The notes under the pieces are model-generated. The model was not told the DNA's origin and searched no databases. It was given only the letters and a program-made list of their open reading frames with translations. Shown piece after piece: positions 8,894 to 18,802 of a stretch of 64,000 nt of DNA. This stretch comes from a bacterium (GTDB taxonomy: Bacteria > Thermotogota > Thermotogae > Mesoaciditogales > Mesoaciditogaceae), in contig JAJYYZ010000003.1 in assembly GCA_021800445.1 (NCBI GenBank), forward strand, positions 1-64,000. Direction: 5' to 3'. Each line of letters begins with the position of its first letter. Position 1 is the first letter of the stretch. The translations under genes and the position numbers were made by a program.

Positions 8894-9160
8894 TCAATCC
8901 GCAACGTGAATTGCAAGTTCGTAAAGCACGATGTAAACGCCTATATTTTCCAATATGGCAAGGATGATGAAACTCAATTTGTAATCCCATTTCTTAGTTA
9001 AAGCAGAAAACAGAAGCACACCCACCGCTCCTCCAAAAAATGTGTAAAGCATCTGATTGAATTTGCTAACTTTTAAGGAAGTACTATCTCTACTTTTGGA
9101 CCATGTCATAAAAGAAGAGATTATGTTGACGACAAAAAAGAAGGTTATTGTTTGCCACAT
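8894..9160 (-). CDS. Small membrane protein, DUF1294-like
   Basis: 88 residues with an N-terminal membrane segment, a polar stretch (SKSRDSTSLKVSKFNQ) and two further hydrophobic segments, FGGAVGVLLFSAL and LSFIILAILENIGVYIVL. The GGAVG motif after a basic stretch resembles DUF1294 proteins, whose function is unknown. The ATG lies just beyond the ribosomal operon's terminator and has no clear ribosome site, so it may be translated from readthrough or a leaderless transcript. The fsa gene follows after 15 bases. Confidence 0.6.
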   Translation of the reverse strand: MWQTITFFFVVNIISSFMTWSKSRDSTSLKVSKFNQMLYTFFGGAVGVLLFSALTKKWDYKLSFIILAILENIGVYIVLYELAIHVAD

Positions 9161-9164
9161 ATCG

Positions 9165-9194
9165 CAAAAAGACTACCCAAGACGGGTAGTCTCA
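9165..9194 (-). terminator. Terminator of the str-S10-spc-alpha superoperon
   Basis: Hairpin AGACTACCC / GGGTAGTCT with a 5-base loop (9170-9192), followed on the minus strand by a T-run (9165-9169), immediately after the rplQ stop codon. Confidence 0.9.
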
Positions 9195-9554
9195 TCATGA
9201 CTCTTTGACAAGTTGGAAAATAGCCATTTCGGCATCGTCGCCGTGTCTTTTTTCCATCTTTATGATTCGGGTGTACCCACCTTTTCTCCCGGCATACTTA
9301 GGTGCTATCTCATCGACGACTTTGTTTGTCAATTTTTCGTCGTTGAGAAAAGCATTCACGTATCTTCTTGCCGAAAGATCTTTGGCGAGAGCATGGGTTA
9401 TTATCCTTTCAGCAAACGCAGAGGCTGCTTTCGCTTTTTGGGTGGTTGTGACTATCGTTCCATGAAGAAACAACTCACGTACTAAACTTCGCATCAACGC
9501 TTTTCTTTCGTCACTTGGTCTTGAAAGCGCATGCAATTTCACTCTATGTCTCAT
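9195..9554 (-). CDS. rplQ: 50S ribosomal protein L17
   Basis: 119 residues with the typical L17 start MRHRVKLHALSRPSDERKAL and the KAKAASAFAERIITHA core. It lines the large subunit near the tunnel exit. Last gene of the alpha segment, 12 bases after rpoA and directly before the operon terminator, the usual bacterial order. Confidence 0.97.
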   Translation of the reverse strand: MRHRVKLHALSRPSDERKALMRSLVRELFLHGTIVTTTQKAKAASAFAERIITHALAKDLSARRYVNAFLNDEKLTNKVVDEIAPKYAGRKGGYTRIIKMEKRHGDDAEMAIFQLVKES

Positions 9555-9566
9555 TTCAATCCTCCG

Positions 9567-10583
9567 TTATTCAGCCTTGAGTTTAAGTCCGAGTTTTTCA
9601 AGTTTTTCATTTATCTCTTCCAAAGACTTCGTTCCAAAATTTTTTATCTTGAGAAGGGATTTTTCATCTTTCTGAAGAAGTTCTCCAACCGTTTCTATTT
9701 TACCACGTTTTAAAGAGTTAAGTGCTCTCACAGAGAGTTCAAGGTCTTCTATTCTCATTTTATCGTAAATTTCAAAAGAATCCGGAGGCGTTTTAGACTC
9801 CTCAATGGTTTGAGATGGCAGTAAAACATCTTTTTCCGCTTTTTTGTCATCTTCGATGGCAACCTTGTTTTCCTTCTGACCCTGAAGGTTGTTGAGCAAA
9901 AATTCAAAGTGCTCTATAAGGATATTAAGCGCATCTTTGAGGGCAGCGGTCGGATCCACAGATTTTTTTGTCCATATTTCGAGTATAAGCCTGTCGTAGT
10001 CTATCTTCTTTCCAACTCTGAAATCTTCCGTGCGAAAGTTAACACGCACAACCGGCGTGAAAATTCCATCAACGGGCAACATTTGAACGTCGTTGCTTAT
10101 GTCCATTTCCGAGACTGGAAGATACCCTTTTCCTTTTTCGGCAAAAAGTTCCATGTAGAAATCCGCGTCTTCGTTAAGCGTGGCTAATTTCAATTCTGGA
10201 TTTGCTATTTTAACTTCGAGAGGACATTTTATGTCTTTTGCTCTGACTATGCCAGCACCTTTTTTCTGGACGGTCATGACGACCGGTTCTTCTTTTATCG
10301 GGACATTCTCCTTGACCTGAATCTGTTTAACGTTAAGGAGGATCTGAAGCACATCTTCTTTAGCACCCTTTACGGCATCGTATTCGTGATAAACGTCTCT
10401 TATCTTAACACCGATTATCGCTAACGACGGGATCGAAGATAAAAGAATTCTTCTGAGAGCATTTCCGATCATCACACCATAACCGCGTTCAAGGGGTTGA
10501 ACGGAATATCTCACGTAAAGATATCCTCTGTCTTCTTTCTCCTCCTCGAGTATAAACCTTTCAGGTTTAACGTAATTAAGCAT
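9567..10583 (-). CDS. rpoA: RNA polymerase alpha subunit
   Basis: 338 residues. The N-terminal dimerisation and assembly domain (GYGVMIGNALRRILLSSIPS, residues ~33-52) is followed by a charged linker rich in Lys/Glu (~240-270). The C-terminal domain (IEDLELSVRALNSLKRGKI) carries helix-hairpin-helix contacts for UP elements and activators. Normal length, between rpsD and rplQ as in most bacteria. Confidence 0.97.
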   Translation of the reverse strand: MLNYVKPERFILEEEKEDRGYLYVRYSVQPLERGYGVMIGNALRRILLSSIPSLAIIGVKIRDVYHEYDAVKGAKEDVLQILLNVKQIQVKENVPIKEEPVVMTVQKKGAGIVRAKDIKCPLEVKIANPELKLATLNEDADFYMELFAEKGKGYLPVSEMDISNDVQMLPVDGIFTPVVRVNFRTEDFRVGKKIDYDRLILEIWTKKSVDPTAALKDALNILIEHFEFLLNNLQGQKENKVAIEDDKKAEKDVLLPSQTIEESKTPPDSFEIYDKMRIEDLELSVRALNSLKRGKIETVGELLQKDEKSLLKIKNFGTKSLEEINEKLEKLGLKLKAE

Positions 10584-10604
10584 TAAACCACCTCACGTGA
10601 GTTC

Positions 10605-11231
10605 TCACTTGGAATACAACTCGACGATGTCCTGAACATCGAGAGGAAGTTCTATTTCTTCCCTATCGGGCATCCTGACGAATTTCCCTCTGAAAAGGTC
10701 GTAGTTAACTTCAAGCCACGGCGAAACCGTATGGGTAGATCGATCTTCTATTGCTTTTTTAACGTCAACGTTGCTTCTTATTTTTTCTTTGAGTTCTATT
10801 TCATCTCCAGGCCTTAATTCGTAAGAAGGTATATCAACCCTTTTGCCATTTACCATGATATGGCCATGATTTACGAGTTGGCGGGCATGGGATCGCGATA
10901 TGGCAAAGCCAAGTTTGAAAACAACGTTATCAAGCCTCGCTTCAGCCTCTCTTATGAGCATCGTGCCTGTAACACCCTTTGTCTTGACGGCTTCATCAAA
11001 ATATCTTCTAAACTGGCGCTCAAGGACCCCGTAAGTTCTTTTCATGGTTTGCTTCGATCTCAATTGTCTTGCATATTGCGTCATCTTCAACCTGTCTTTT
11101 CCATGCTGGCCAGGCGCGTATGGCCTTTTTTCAACAGGGCATTTTGGCGTGTAGCATTTTTCTCCTTTCAGGAAGAGTTTTTTACCCTCACGCCTGCACA
11201 ATTTACAGACAGGATCTGTATATCTTGCCAT
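10605..11231 (-). CDS. rpsD: 30S ribosomal protein S4
   Basis: 208 residues. The N-terminus has the zinc-binding form CKLCRREG...CYTPKC, four cysteines, as in many thermophiles. The S4 RNA-binding motif follows ([20 protein letters not shown]). S4 starts assembly of the small-subunit body and in many bacteria represses its own operon. Preceded by a good ribosome site, 14 bases after rpsK. Confidence 0.97.
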   Translation of the reverse strand: MARYTDPVCKLCRREGKKLFLKGEKCYTPKCPVEKRPYAPGQHGKDRLKMTQYARQLRSKQTMKRTYGVLERQFRRYFDEAVKTKGVTGTMLIREAEARLDNVVFKLGFAISRSHARQLVNHGHIMVNGKRVDIPSYELRPGDEIELKEKIRSNVDVKKAIEDRSTHTVSPWLEVNYDLFRGKFVRMPDREEIELPLDVQDIVELYSK

Positions 11232-11245
11232 TTATCAAAACCTCC

Positions 11246-11635
11246 TTACATTCTCCTCTTCTTTTTAGGACGGCATCCGTTGTGTGGAATCGGTGTTATG
11301 TCTTTTATGCTTTGAACTTCCAATCCCGCAGCCTGAAGACCTCTGACGGCGGATTCGCGACCTGGACCGGGGCCATTGACAAAAACATCAACCTTTCTCA
11401 CTCCAAAGTTGATAGATTCCTTCGCGACTTTATCCGCAGCCATCTGCGCGGCAAAAGGAGTTGACTTCCTCGATCCGGAAAATCCAACGTCCCCACCGCT
11501 TGACCATGTTACCACATTCCCGTCTTTATCGGATATCGTTATTATGGTGTTGTTAAAACTTGACAAAATGTGCGCAACGCCATAATCAAAATGTACTCTT
11601 TTTTTTGAAGACGCCTTTTTTTTCTTTTCAGCCAT
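11246..11635 (-). CDS. rpsK: 30S ribosomal protein S11
   Basis: 129 residues with the conserved [15 protein letters not shown] and [18 protein letters not shown] segments; ends in a basic RPKKKRRM tail. It forms the platform of the small subunit near the mRNA exit. Lysine-rich N-terminus is usual. Follows rpsM by 17 bases. Confidence 0.97.
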   Translation of the reverse strand: MAEKKKKASSKKRVHFDYGVAHILSSFNNTIITISDKDGNVVTWSSGGDVGFSGSRKSTPFAAQMAADKVAKESINFGVRKVDVFVNGPGPGRESAVRGLQAAGLEVQSIKDITPIPHNGCRPKKKRRM

Positions 11636-11652
11636 TCGATAGTTCTCTCCCT

Positions 11653-12021
11653 TTACGATTTTTTAGCGCCAACGCCATGCGAAGGGCCTTTTCTTGTCCT
11701 GGCATTTGTGCGTGTCCTCTGTCCTCTTACGGGTAATCCGAGTCTATGCCTTGTTCCCCTGTAAGAACCTGTTTCGATCAAACGTTTTATGTTTCTTTGA
11801 ATTTCCATCTTGAGATCACCTTCGACTTTGTAATGCTCGTTTATGTACTGGGTGATCTTTCTGACCTCATCATCGCTGAGATCTTTGATCTTTTTGTTAA
11901 GAGGGATGCCCGTCGCATCCAAAATCTCAATAGCCCTTGTCCTACCCACGCCATAAAGATACGTAAGACCCACAAAAGCGTGCTTTTCATTTGGTAAATC
12001 AACACCAAGAATACGAGCCAT
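11653..12021 (-). CDS. rpsM: 30S ribosomal protein S13
   Basis: 122 residues. Starts [20 protein letters not shown], has the helix-hairpin-helix [14 protein letters not shown] and a basic C-terminal tail ([15 protein letters not shown]) that reaches the P-site tRNA. Normal length; located between rpmJ and rpsK. Confidence 0.97.
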   Translation of the reverse strand: MARILGVDLPNEKHAFVGLTYLYGVGRTRAIEILDATGIPLNKKIKDLSDDEVRKITQYINEHYKVEGDLKMEIQRNIKRLIETGSYRGTRHRLGLPVRGQRTRTNARTRKGPSHGVGAKKS

Positions 12022-12039
12022 TTATCCTTCAACCCCTCC

Positions 12040-12156
12040 TTATCCCTGTCTCTGATTGTGCTTTGGGTTTTTGGAGCAAATGACCCGAATCACACCGTTT
12101 CTTTTGACAATTCTGCATGAATCACAGCGCTTCTTGACTGAAGCTTGAACTTTCAT
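12040..12156 (-). CDS. rpmJ: 50S ribosomal protein L36, zinc form
   Basis: 38 residues read from the minus strand: begins [20 protein letters not shown] and ends in KHNQRQG. The C-x2-C, later Cys and His are the zinc ligands of the C+ form. Its place between infA and rpsM is standard. The ATG has AGGAGGTCTGA upstream. Confidence 0.95.
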   Translation of the reverse strand: MKVQASVKKRCDSCRIVKRNGVIRVICSKNPKHNQRQG

Positions 12157-12176
12157 GATTCAGACCTCCTTTTAAT

Positions 12177-12398
12177 CTATTTCTTCCTGTAAACTATTCT
12201 TCCTTTTTTTAAATCGTACGGTGACAATTCAACCACAACTTTGTCTCCCGGTACGATCTTTATGAAATTTTGTCTCATTTTCCCAGAAATATGGGCAAGC
12301 ACTTCAAGATCGTTATCTAAAATAACTTTAAAAGTCGTATTTGGAAGCGAATCCACAACACGTCCTTCTATCCTTATCATGTCTTTTTCTTCAGACAT
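12177..12398 (-). CDS. infA: Translation initiation factor IF-1
   Basis: 73 residues, a single OB-fold ([37 protein letters not shown]) that binds the 30S A site and assists IF2 and IF3. The start overlaps the end of map by eight bases, implying coupled translation. Normal length. Confidence 0.96.
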   Translation of the reverse strand: MSEEKDMIRIEGRVVDSLPNTTFKVILDNDLEVLAHISGKMRQNFIKIVPGDKVVVELSPYDLKKGRIVYRKK

Positions 12399-13155
12399 TC
12401 ATTCCCTCCGGAATCGTCAATATTTCGACCTCCTTTTTGTATAACACAACGGTGTTTTCGTAATGAGCGCTGGGTGATCCGTCCAAAGTCACAACGCCCC
12501 ATTTATCATCAAGAACTCTTACTTTCCAATCTCCCATGTTAACCATGGGTTCTATCGCAAGTACAAGCCCTTCCATAAGCGGTATTCCTCTGCCGCTTTT
12601 GCCAAAGTTCGGCACTTGCGGATCTTCATGGAGAGTTCTGCCTATGCCATGACCCACGTAATCCCTTACGATGGAAAAACCGTTTTGCTCGACAAAAGTT
12701 TGAACAGCATTCGATATATCGCCGAGCCTGTTGCCAACTTTAAATTGAGATATACCCGCAAAAAAAGACCCCCGCGTTACTTCGATGAGTTTACGCTTTT
12801 TTTCATCTATTTCACCCACAGCGTAAGTCCTTGCGCCATCACCGTACCATCCATCATGAATCGTCCCGACATCTATTGAAACTATGTCTCCGTTTTTCAA
12901 AATAACTTTTTTGGATGGTATGCCATGCACAACGACTTCATTCGGACTTATACACGAAGCGGCAGGATAACCTTCATAATTTTTAAAGGCCGGTATGACA
13001 CCCTTTCTTGCAAAAAACTCTTCTATTATTCTGTCAAGGTCGTAAGTTGTTACACCATCTCTAATATAGTCCTTTACGTATTCAAGGACCTCTCCGACTA
13101 TTTTGTTTGGATATCTCATGGCATCGATATCTGCTTCCGATTTCAATTTTACCAT
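12391..13155 (-). CDS. map: Methionine aminopeptidase type I
   Basis: 254 residues. Removes the initiator Met from nascent proteins using two metal ions. Visible motifs are [26 protein letters not shown] (two Asp ligands), [19 protein letters not shown] (His ligand) and LAIEPMV (Glu ligand). Its ATG overlaps the adk stop by one base (TAATG), and secY-adk-map-infA is the usual order of the spc segment. Confidence 0.96.
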   Translation of the reverse strand: MVKLKSEADIDAMRYPNKIVGEVLEYVKDYIRDGVTTYDLDRIIEEFFARKGVIPAFKNYEGYPAASCISPNEVVVHGIPSKKVILKNGDIVSIDVGTIHDGWYGDGARTYAVGEIDEKKRKLIEVTRGSFFAGISQFKVGNRLGDISNAVQTFVEQNGFSIVRDYVGHGIGRTLHEDPQVPNFGKSGRGIPLMEGLVLAIEPMVNMGDWKVRVLDDKWGVVTLDGSPSAHYENTVVLYKKEVEILTIPEGMNV

Positions 13156-13808
13156 TATTTTCGACCTTTGATCATTTCAATCAGATGTTTTTCGATATCT
13201 TTCATTTTCATCGTTCCGTCTATCGTGAAAAGTACATTCTTTTGCCTGTAATATGCTATAACTGGCGATGTGAGTTCACGGTAAATTTCGTAACGTTTCT
13301 TGACAGTCTCGGGTTTATCGTCATCGCGTGTTATAAGATGAACATGACAATCATCGCACATTTCGTCTGCTTTTGGTGGATCTGTTATCATGTTGTAATT
13401 GCGACCGCATTTTGGGCACATTCGTCTTGCCGATAGCCTTTCAACTATAACCCTTTCAGGGACATCAACGTATATGACGCGATCTATTTGCTTTCCCATC
13501 GACTTCAATATCTCGTCTAAAGATTTTGCCTGATTTAAAGTTCTCGGAAAACCGTCCAATATGAATCCCGAAACGGCATCTGATTTTGAAAGCCTTTCTT
13601 TGACAATCTGATTCATCAAATCGTCATTGACAAGTTTTCCTAAGGTAACGATGTCTTTTACCTGATTTCCAAGTTTACTTCCGGAATCCATTTCGGTACG
13701 CAACATGTCTCCCGTAGATATATGCGGAATTTTAAAGGTTTTGGATACGATCTGCGCCTGCGTCCCTTTGCCGGCTCCGGGAGGGCCCACGAAAATGATG
13801 TTCATCAT
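13155..13808 (-). CDS. adk: Adenylate kinase, zinc-LID type
   Basis: 217 residues; interconverts ATP, ADP and AMP. P-loop FVGPPGAGKGTQA near the N-terminus, then HISTGDMLR and GFILDGFPRT. The long LID has CPKCG and, after DPPKADEM, CDDC, a four-Cys zinc site seen in Gram-positive and thermophile enzymes. The first ATG overlaps the secY stop (ATGA); a second ATG follows at once. Confidence 0.96.
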   Translation of the reverse strand: MMNIIFVGPPGAGKGTQAQIVSKTFKIPHISTGDMLRTEMDSGSKLGNQVKDIVTLGKLVNDDLMNQIVKERLSKSDAVSGFILDGFPRTLNQAKSLDEILKSMGKQIDRVIYVDVPERVIVERLSARRMCPKCGRNYNMITDPPKADEMCDDCHVHLITRDDDKPETVKKRYEIYRELTSPVIAYYRQKNVLFTIDGTMKMKDIEKHLIEMIKGRK

Positions 13809-15094
13809 ATTCTCCCTTTGAGTTTACCGCGTTTTATAAATCCTTCGTAATGGCGCATGATGAGATGGGCTTCCATCTGTTGAACAACGTCAAGCGCAAC
13901 TCCGACGGCTATCATCATGCCCACACCGCCGACTATCTGACCGGAATTGCTTCCGACTATCGCCGCGGAAAGGTTTGGCAAAAGCGCTATTATGACAAGC
14001 GCAAGTGCGCCCAAGAACGTGATACGGCTCAAAACTTTTGCGAGATACTGTTCGGTTGAAACTCCTGGTCTTATGCCGGGGATAAATCCTCCGTATTCTT
14101 TTATGTTATCAGAGACATCATGCACATCAAAGGTTATGGCGCTGTAAAAATATGTGAAGAAAAAGACGAGTAACGCGTAGATCACTATGTAAAAGACGGA
14201 ATTAAATCCAAAGATACTCTGGAGCGTATAGTTATGTGTGAACTGGGCTATCATGGATGGAATCATGAGTATCGCGACCGCAAAGATTATAGGCAAAACT
14301 CCACCTTGATTCACTTTCATCGGTATGTAACTCGATTGTCCGCCGTACATCTTTCTGCCGACAACTTTTTTGGCGTATTGAACGTTTATTCTTCTTTCAC
14401 CTTGCATTATGTAGATCAAACCGAAGATGGTGACCACGAAGATGAGGAAGAACAAAGCCCATGATGTGACAGGAAGGTTGGAGATTATCATCTGTCCCAA
14501 GTAAAACGGATACGTAGCGACAACGCCGGCAAAGATGATTATGGATATTCCGTTTCCTATTCCTTTGTCCGTTATCATCTCGCCTATCCATTGCAGGAAC
14601 ATACTCCCGGCCATAAGTGAAACTGAAGAAAGTATTATGAAAGCGACTTTGTTAAGTCCAGGGGTAGCGTGTGGCATGACAACAACGATGGTAAGTGCCA
14701 ATGCTTCGACTGCGGCAAGTAAAAGTGTGAGTTCTCGTGTATATTTTTCTATTTTCTGTCTGCCCTGTTCTCCTTCTTTGGCGAGTTCCTTCAAACTCGG
14801 AACAACGGCCATCAAAAGTTGAAGTATGATAGATGCGTTTATGTAAGGTGTCACACTCATGGCAAAGATTGACATGTTGCTAAGTGCTCCGCCGGCAAAA
14901 GCGTTGAGCAGGGTAAAAAATCCTCCACCGGCACCTGCGGAAACGCCGTTGAAAAAGTTTGCCCAACTTGAAAGGCTTATGCCAGGCACGGGTATGTAAA
15001 CACCAAACCTAAAAACAGCAAGCATCAAAAAAGTGAATATTATCCTGCTTCTTAACTCAGGTATCTTGAAGGAATTTCTAATCGCTTCCCACAC
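13805..15094 (-). CDS. secY: Protein translocase subunit SecY
   Basis: 429-residue channel subunit of the Sec translocon with about ten membrane segments. Landmarks are the N-terminal FKIPELRSRIIFTFLMLAVF, the plug region after VPGISLSSWANFF, and the cytosolic loop GFIPGIRPGVSTEQYLAKVL that meets SecA and the ribosome. Starts with GTG directly after the rplO stop. Normal length. Confidence 0.96.
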   Translation of the reverse strand: MWEAIRNSFKIPELRSRIIFTFLMLAVFRFGVYIPVPGISLSSWANFFNGVSAGAGGGFFTLLNAFAGGALSNMSIFAMSVTPYINASIILQLLMAVVPSLKELAKEGEQGRQKIEKYTRELTLLLAAVEALALTIVVVMPHATPGLNKVAFIILSSVSLMAGSMFLQWIGEMITDKGIGNGISIIIFAGVVATYPFYLGQMIISNLPVTSWALFFLIFVVTIFGLIYIMQGERRINVQYAKKVVGRKMYGGQSSYIPMKVNQGGVLPIIFAVAILMIPSMIAQFTHNYTLQSIFGFNSVFYIVIYALLVFFFTYFYSAITFDVHDVSDNIKEYGGFIPGIRPGVSTEQYLAKVLSRITFLGALALVIIALLPNLSAAIVGSNSGQIVGGVGMMIAVGVALDVVQQMEAHLIMRHYEGFIKRGKLKGRI

Positions 15095-15535
15095 TCATAT
15101 CACCTCTACCTGCCCGCCGGCAGACTCTATCTTCTCCTTTGCGGAAGTACTGAAAGCATTTGCCGTTATCTTTAAAGGTTTTTTAAGTTCTCCGTTACCG
15201 AGAATTTTAACACCGTCTTGAACTTTTTTGACCATACCCTTTTGAATCAAACTGGCAACCGTAACGTTCGAATTGTCTTCAAAAACGTTGAGATCTCCAA
15301 CGTTGACGGGAGTGTAAACCTTATGATTGATGTTTTTAAATCCACCTTTCGGCAATCTTCTGTACAGTGGTGTCTGTCCACCTTCAAAACCGGTTCTTAC
15401 ATTTCCACTTTTTCTCGATCCCTGACCGTTCATACCACGTGTTGAGGTTTTACCATGACCTGTGGCCTTCCCTCTGCCAAGCAATTTGGATTTTCTTCTC
15501 GATCCGGGTGTCGGAGTTATATCTTCAAGTTTCAT
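15095..15535 (-). CDS. rplO: 50S ribosomal protein L15
   Basis: 146 residues starting [23 protein letters not shown] 15535 is chosen because GGGAGG lies just before it (an upstream in-frame start at 15565 has no site and would overlap rpmD). The Gly-rich [17 protein letters not shown] stretch threads into 23S rRNA. Sits between rpmD and secY as usual. Confidence 0.96.
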   Translation of the reverse strand: MKLEDITPTPGSRRKSKLLGRGKATGHGKTSTRGMNGQGSRKSGNVRTGFEGGQTPLYRRLPKGGFKNINHKVYTPVNVGDLNVFEDNSNVTVASLIQKGMVKKVQDGVKILGNGELKKPLKITANAFSTSAKEKIESAGGQVEVI

Positions 15536-15548
15536 CTGAATTCCTCCC

Positions 15549-15728
15549 TTATTGCGCTTCCTCAACTCTCACAAGATGAGATATCTTTCGAATCATCCCA
15601 CGAATTTGCGGTGTCTGTTCGACAACCACCAAATCGTGCATTTTTCTCAAGCCAAGCGCTCTTGCTGTTTCTCCTTGATCGTACCTGTAACCTATCGGAC
15701 TTCTCACAAGTTCTATTTTAACTTTCAT
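15549..15728 (-). CDS. rpmD: 50S ribosomal protein L30
   Basis: 59 residues, read from the minus strand: [18 protein letters not shown] onward, with the family motif [20 protein letters not shown]. The ATG overlaps the rpsE stop (ATGA). L30 binds 5S/23S rRNA contacts. Normal length and position between S5 and L15. Confidence 0.95.
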   Translation of the reverse strand: MKVKIELVRSPIGYRYDQGETARALGLRKMHDLVVVEQTPQIRGMIRKISHLVRVEEAQ

Positions 15729-16303
15729 GACTTGGCAACCTCCTCGCCATGGAAAAGTTGTCTCAAAGGTATTCCACGCAATTTGGCATAATATTCAGGT
15801 GGCTTGATCTCGTCAAAAGCCTTGAAAACGGCCCTCAAAATGCTCAAAGGCGTGTTAGAGCCGAGTGATTTGCAAAGCACATTTTTTATGCCTGCAAGTT
15901 CCAAAGCAGGTCTTGCCGTGTTGCTTGCGATTATACCCGTACCGGGCGCTGCCGGTTTTAACAGCAACCTTGCGGAATCGAATTTGACTTCGATCGTATG
16001 CGGAATGGTGTCGTTGACGACGTTAACATCAACCATCGTTCTCTTCGCAAGATTTGAGGCCTTTCTTATGGCATCGACCACTTCACGGCCACTCGCAACT
16101 CCAAGACCGACTTTGCCATTCTTGTTTCCAACGACGACTATTGCCCTGAAACTCAAATTCTTACCGCCTTTGACGACTTTTGCAACACGCCTAACTTCGA
16201 CGACTTCTTCTACGAATTCCGTCTCGGGTTCTGTGGTTTCTATGTTTCTGTCTCTTCTTTTGAATTCTTTGTTTTCGTCTTCTTTCTGAAGATCGCGCGG
16301 CAT
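15725..16303 (-). CDS. rpsE: 30S ribosomal protein S5
   Basis: 192 residues with an acidic/basic N-terminal extension ([15 protein letters not shown]), then the double-stranded-RNA-binding-like fold [20 protein letters not shown] and the C-terminal domain [19 protein letters not shown]5 affects decoding accuracy and mRNA unwinding. Overlaps rpmD by four bases. Confidence 0.96.
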   Translation of the reverse strand: MPRDLQKEDENKEFKRRDRNIETTEPETEFVEEVVEVRRVAKVVKGGKNLSFRAIVVVGNKNGKVGLGVASGREVVDAIRKASNLAKRTMVDVNVVNDTIPHTIEVKFDSARLLLKPAAPGTGIIASNTARPALELAGIKNVLCKSLGSNTPLSILRAVFKAFDEIKPPEYYAKLRGIPLRQLFHGEEVAKS

Positions 16304-16314
16304 TCTTTACCTCC

Positions 16315-16686
16315 TTAAAATTTCAATCCGCTCTCCCGAGCGCCATCGGCGATTTCCTTTATTCTACCATGGTAACGAAAACCGCCTCTGTCAAAAACAA
16401 CCGCTTTTATTCCCGCTTCAATCGCACGCGTTCCTATCTCTTTGCCTACAAGGTGTGCCGCAACTTTATTCCATGTCTTGTTTTTCAGAGCTTCTTTCAA
16501 ATTTTTTTGCGCGGTAGAAGCACTGACAAGAGTCGTTGCACTATCATCGTCTATGATCTGGGCGTAAGCATGTTTATCGCTTATGAAAACAGAAAGCCTC
16601 GGAACGCCACGCGTACCGTGTATTCTTCTTCTTATCGCAAGATGTCTTGAAATTCTCTTGCTTTTTTTATCAAAAGGCTGGATCAC
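16315..16686 (-). CDS. rplR: 50S ribosomal protein L18
   Basis: 123 residues; 5S rRNA-binding protein. Basic start (KKSKRISRHLAIRRRIHGT) followed by PRLSVFISDKHAYAQIIDD and the ending RYHGRIKEIADGARE, all typical. Between L6 and S5. Confidence 0.96.
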   Translation of the reverse strand: MIQPFDKKSKRISRHLAIRRRIHGTRGVPRLSVFISDKHAYAQIIDDDSATTLVSASTAQKNLKEALKNKTWNKVAAHLVGKEIGTRAIEAGIKAVVFDRGGFRYHGRIKEIADGARESGLKF

Positions 16687-16700
16687 GACAGATTACCTCC

Positions 16701-17255
16701 TTAAACTTTCTTGACTTCTTTAAGTCTTATGACTTCTCCGGCATATCTGACACCCTTACCTTTGGCAAAAACCATAGGTTCACGTGTCTTGCGTATTTTA
16801 GCCGCGACCTGACCGACAAGTTCTTTGTCTATGCCTTTGACTATTATCTGATTAGGTTTTGGAACTTCTATCGTTATGCCATCAGGAGGATCTATCTTAA
16901 CCGGTTGAATGTAACCAAGGTTAAGCAACAAAGATTTCCCCTGAAGTTGTGCTCTGTATCCTACGCCTTCAACTTCAAGTTCTTTTTGAAATCCCTTGGT
17001 CACTCCTTCCACCATGTTTCTCACAAGAGCCCATCTTGTACCTATTATAGATTTATTTTTCTTTATGACTCTCGGCGGAAGATCGATTTTTTCTTTTTGC
17101 GAAACCCAAAGGTTGTTACCGTCGAGTTTAAAATCCACAAAAAGATAACTCATTGTGAGTTGGCCACGCGGTCCTTTGACCGTTAACATGCTTGGTTCTA
17201 TTTTGACATCAACACCTTTTGGAATTTCTATCGGCTTTTTTATCAATCTCGACAT
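16701..17255 (-). CDS. rplF: 50S ribosomal protein L6
   Basis: 184 residues starting MSRLIKKPIEIPKGVDVKIE; ATG 17255 is chosen because the family begins here and GGAGG lies just upstream. Two related domains; the C-terminal signature PNQIIVKGIDKELVGQVAA and EPMVFAKGKGVRYAGEVIR are present. L6 sits near the factor-binding stalk base. Confidence 0.96.
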   Translation of the reverse strand: MSRLIKKPIEIPKGVDVKIEPSMLTVKGPRGQLTMSYLFVDFKLDGNNLWVSQKEKIDLPPRVIKKNKSIIGTRWALVRNMVEGVTKGFQKELEVEGVGYRAQLQGKSLLLNLGYIQPVKIDPPDGITIEVPKPNQIIVKGIDKELVGQVAAKIRKTREPMVFAKGKGVRYAGEVIRLKEVKKV

Positions 17256-17271
17256 ATCATCATACCTCCGC

Positions 17272-17685
17272 TTACCATACGTAAGCGATGACTTCTCCGC
17301 CAATCCCGAGAGTGCGCGCTTCTTTATCTGTGACAACGGGTTTTTCAGGATTGGAAGTGGAGAGAATCGCTATCCCAAGTCCACTGTTGACGACGGGCAA
17401 TTTGTCTTTTGAAACGTATATTCTTCTGCCAGAATGAGAAACCCTGACTATTGAATTTATGATTCTGATTTTCATTCTTTTCTGTCCGGAATATTTCATG
17501 AAAATTCTCAACACACCCTGTTTCCCATCTTCGATGTATTTGTAGTCTTTTATGAAACCTTCTCTTTTAAGAATGTCGAGTATGGCCTTTTTTATGTTCG
17601 AAGACGGTACGTCAACAACTTCTTTATAAACCATATTCGCATTTCTGATTCTTGTAAGCATATCGGCTATTGTGTCAGTGTACAT
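17272..17685 (-). CDS. rpsH: 30S ribosomal protein S8
   Basis: 137 residues: [19 protein letters not shown] at the start and the C-terminal signature [19 protein letters not shown]. Binds the central 16S domain; in some bacteria it represses the spc operon. About five residues longer than the common form, in a loop. Confidence 0.96.
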   Translation of the reverse strand: MYTDTIADMLTRIRNANMVYKEVVDVPSSNIKKAILDILKREGFIKDYKYIEDGKQGVLRIFMKYSGQKRMKIRIINSIVRVSHSGRRIYVSKDKLPVVNSGLGIAILSTSNPEKPVVTDKEARTLGIGGEVIAYVW

Positions 17686-17697
17686 TTTATCACATCC

Positions 17698-17883
17698 TTA
17701 CCAACTGGCTTTTCTTATGCCAGGCAGTTTTCCCTCTAACGCTAATTTCCTGAAGCAAAGTCTGCAAATTCCCAGTTCTCTGGAAACGGCATGCGGCCTT
17801 CCGCAAATCTTGCAGCGCGTATACTGCCGGGTTTTGTATTTTGCCGTTGCGTTAGTTTTATTTATAAGTGCTTTACGGGCCAT
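17698..17883 (-). CDS. rpsZ: 30S ribosomal protein S14, zinc type (type Z)
   Basis: 61 residues starting [20 protein letters not shown]. The two pairs CKIC and CRLC form the zinc site of the short, ancestral S14. ATG 17883 fits the family start and has GAGAGTGATGA before it; an upstream in-frame codon at 17925 would overlap rplE. Between L5 and S8. Confidence 0.95.
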   Translation of the reverse strand: MARKALINKTNATAKYKTRQYTRCKICGRPHAVSRELGICRLCFRKLALEGKLPGIRKASW

Positions 17884-17896
17884 TTCATCACTCTCC

Positions 17897-18442
17897 TCAA
17901 TAATTCTTGCTGAAGGGCATTCCAAGTTTTTCTAAAAGATACCTTGCTTCCCTATCCGTTTTGGCAGTGGTGACTATGATGATGTCCATTCCTTGAACTC
18001 TCGAAACTTCTCCCGTTATTTCAGGAAAAATAGATTGTTCCGATACACCCATCGAGAAGTTTCCCCTGCCATCAAAAGAATTGGGATTTATTCCCCTGAA
18101 ATCACGTATTTTTGGCATTGAAATGTTGAAAAATTTGTAGAGGAAATTGTACATTCTCTCTCCTCTAAGTGTAACTTTTATTCCAACGGGCATACCCTGT
18201 CTTATTTTGAAGTTGGAGACGCTTTTCTTTGCTTTCGTCACAACCGCTTTCTGTCCGGCTATGTTTGTGAGTTCTTGAAGATGCTTGTCTATTACGGTCT
18301 GATTTCTTGAACCCTCTCCGACTCCCATATTCAAAATGACCTTGTTTACTTTCGGAACTGCCATTTCATTCTTGTATCCAAGTTCCTTGATGAAAAAAGG
18401 CACGATTTCTTTTTCATATATCTCTTTTAAAGCAACAGACAT
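17897..18442 (-). CDS. rplE: 50S ribosomal protein L5
   Basis: 181 residues with the conserved [20 protein letters not shown] and [20 protein letters not shown] segments, then [20 protein letters not shown]. Binds 5S rRNA and contacts the P-site tRNA. Normal length; AGGAGG upstream. Confidence 0.97.
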   Translation of the reverse strand: MSVALKEIYEKEIVPFFIKELGYKNEMAVPKVNKVILNMGVGEGSRNQTVIDKHLQELTNIAGQKAVVTKAKKSVSNFKIRQGMPVGIKVTLRGERMYNFLYKFFNISMPKIRDFRGINPNSFDGRGNFSMGVSEQSIFPEITGEVSRVQGMDIIIVTTAKTDREARYLLEKLGMPFSKNY

Positions 18443-18460
18443 GTCATACCTCCTCTCGCA

Positions 18461-18793
18461 TCATACTTTATCGATGCTTTCTCCGCACTTTTTACAGACT
18501 CTGATATTCATCCCATCTTCAGTTCTTTTGTGCGACACGCGCGTGGGAGAATCGCAGTTCGGACAGATAACCATGATTTTGGATTCGTAAATGGGGGATT
18601 CCCTTTCAACTATTCCTCCCTCTCTGACCGACGCGGTAGGCCTCTGGTGCTTTTTTATCATGTGAATTCCCTGAACTATAACCTTTCCTTCATCGGGAAG
18701 CACTCTTATGACTTTTCCTCTTTTTCCCTTGTCTTCACCGCTTATAACCACAACGGTATCGTCTTTTCTTATGTTCAAAGTGTGCTTTTTCAT
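18461..18793 (-). CDS. rplX: 50S ribosomal protein L24
   Basis: 110 residues. KOW motif (VVVISGEDKGKRGKVIRVLP) near the start, then VIVQGIHMIKKHQRPT. The C-terminus has CPNC and CKKC pairs, a zinc ribbon found in some bacterial L24. An assembly initiator that binds the 5' part of 23S rRNA. Confidence 0.96.
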   Translation of the reverse strand: MKKHTLNIRKDDTVVVISGEDKGKRGKVIRVLPDEGKVIVQGIHMIKKHQRPTASVREGGIVERESPIYESKIMVICPNCDSPTRVSHKRTEDGMNIRVCKKCGESIDKV

Positions 18794-18802
18794 TTCAACA
18801 CC

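Noticed and set aside
10860-11464. Plus-strand frames of 130-150 codons opposite rpsD and rpsK
   Set aside because: Antisense shadows of conserved ribosomal genes; composition and lack of start signals argue against coding.
16647-17186. Plus-strand 179-codon frame opposite rplF/rplR
   Set aside because: Shadow of L6; rich in Phe/Tyr/Arg/Ser as expected for antisense reading.
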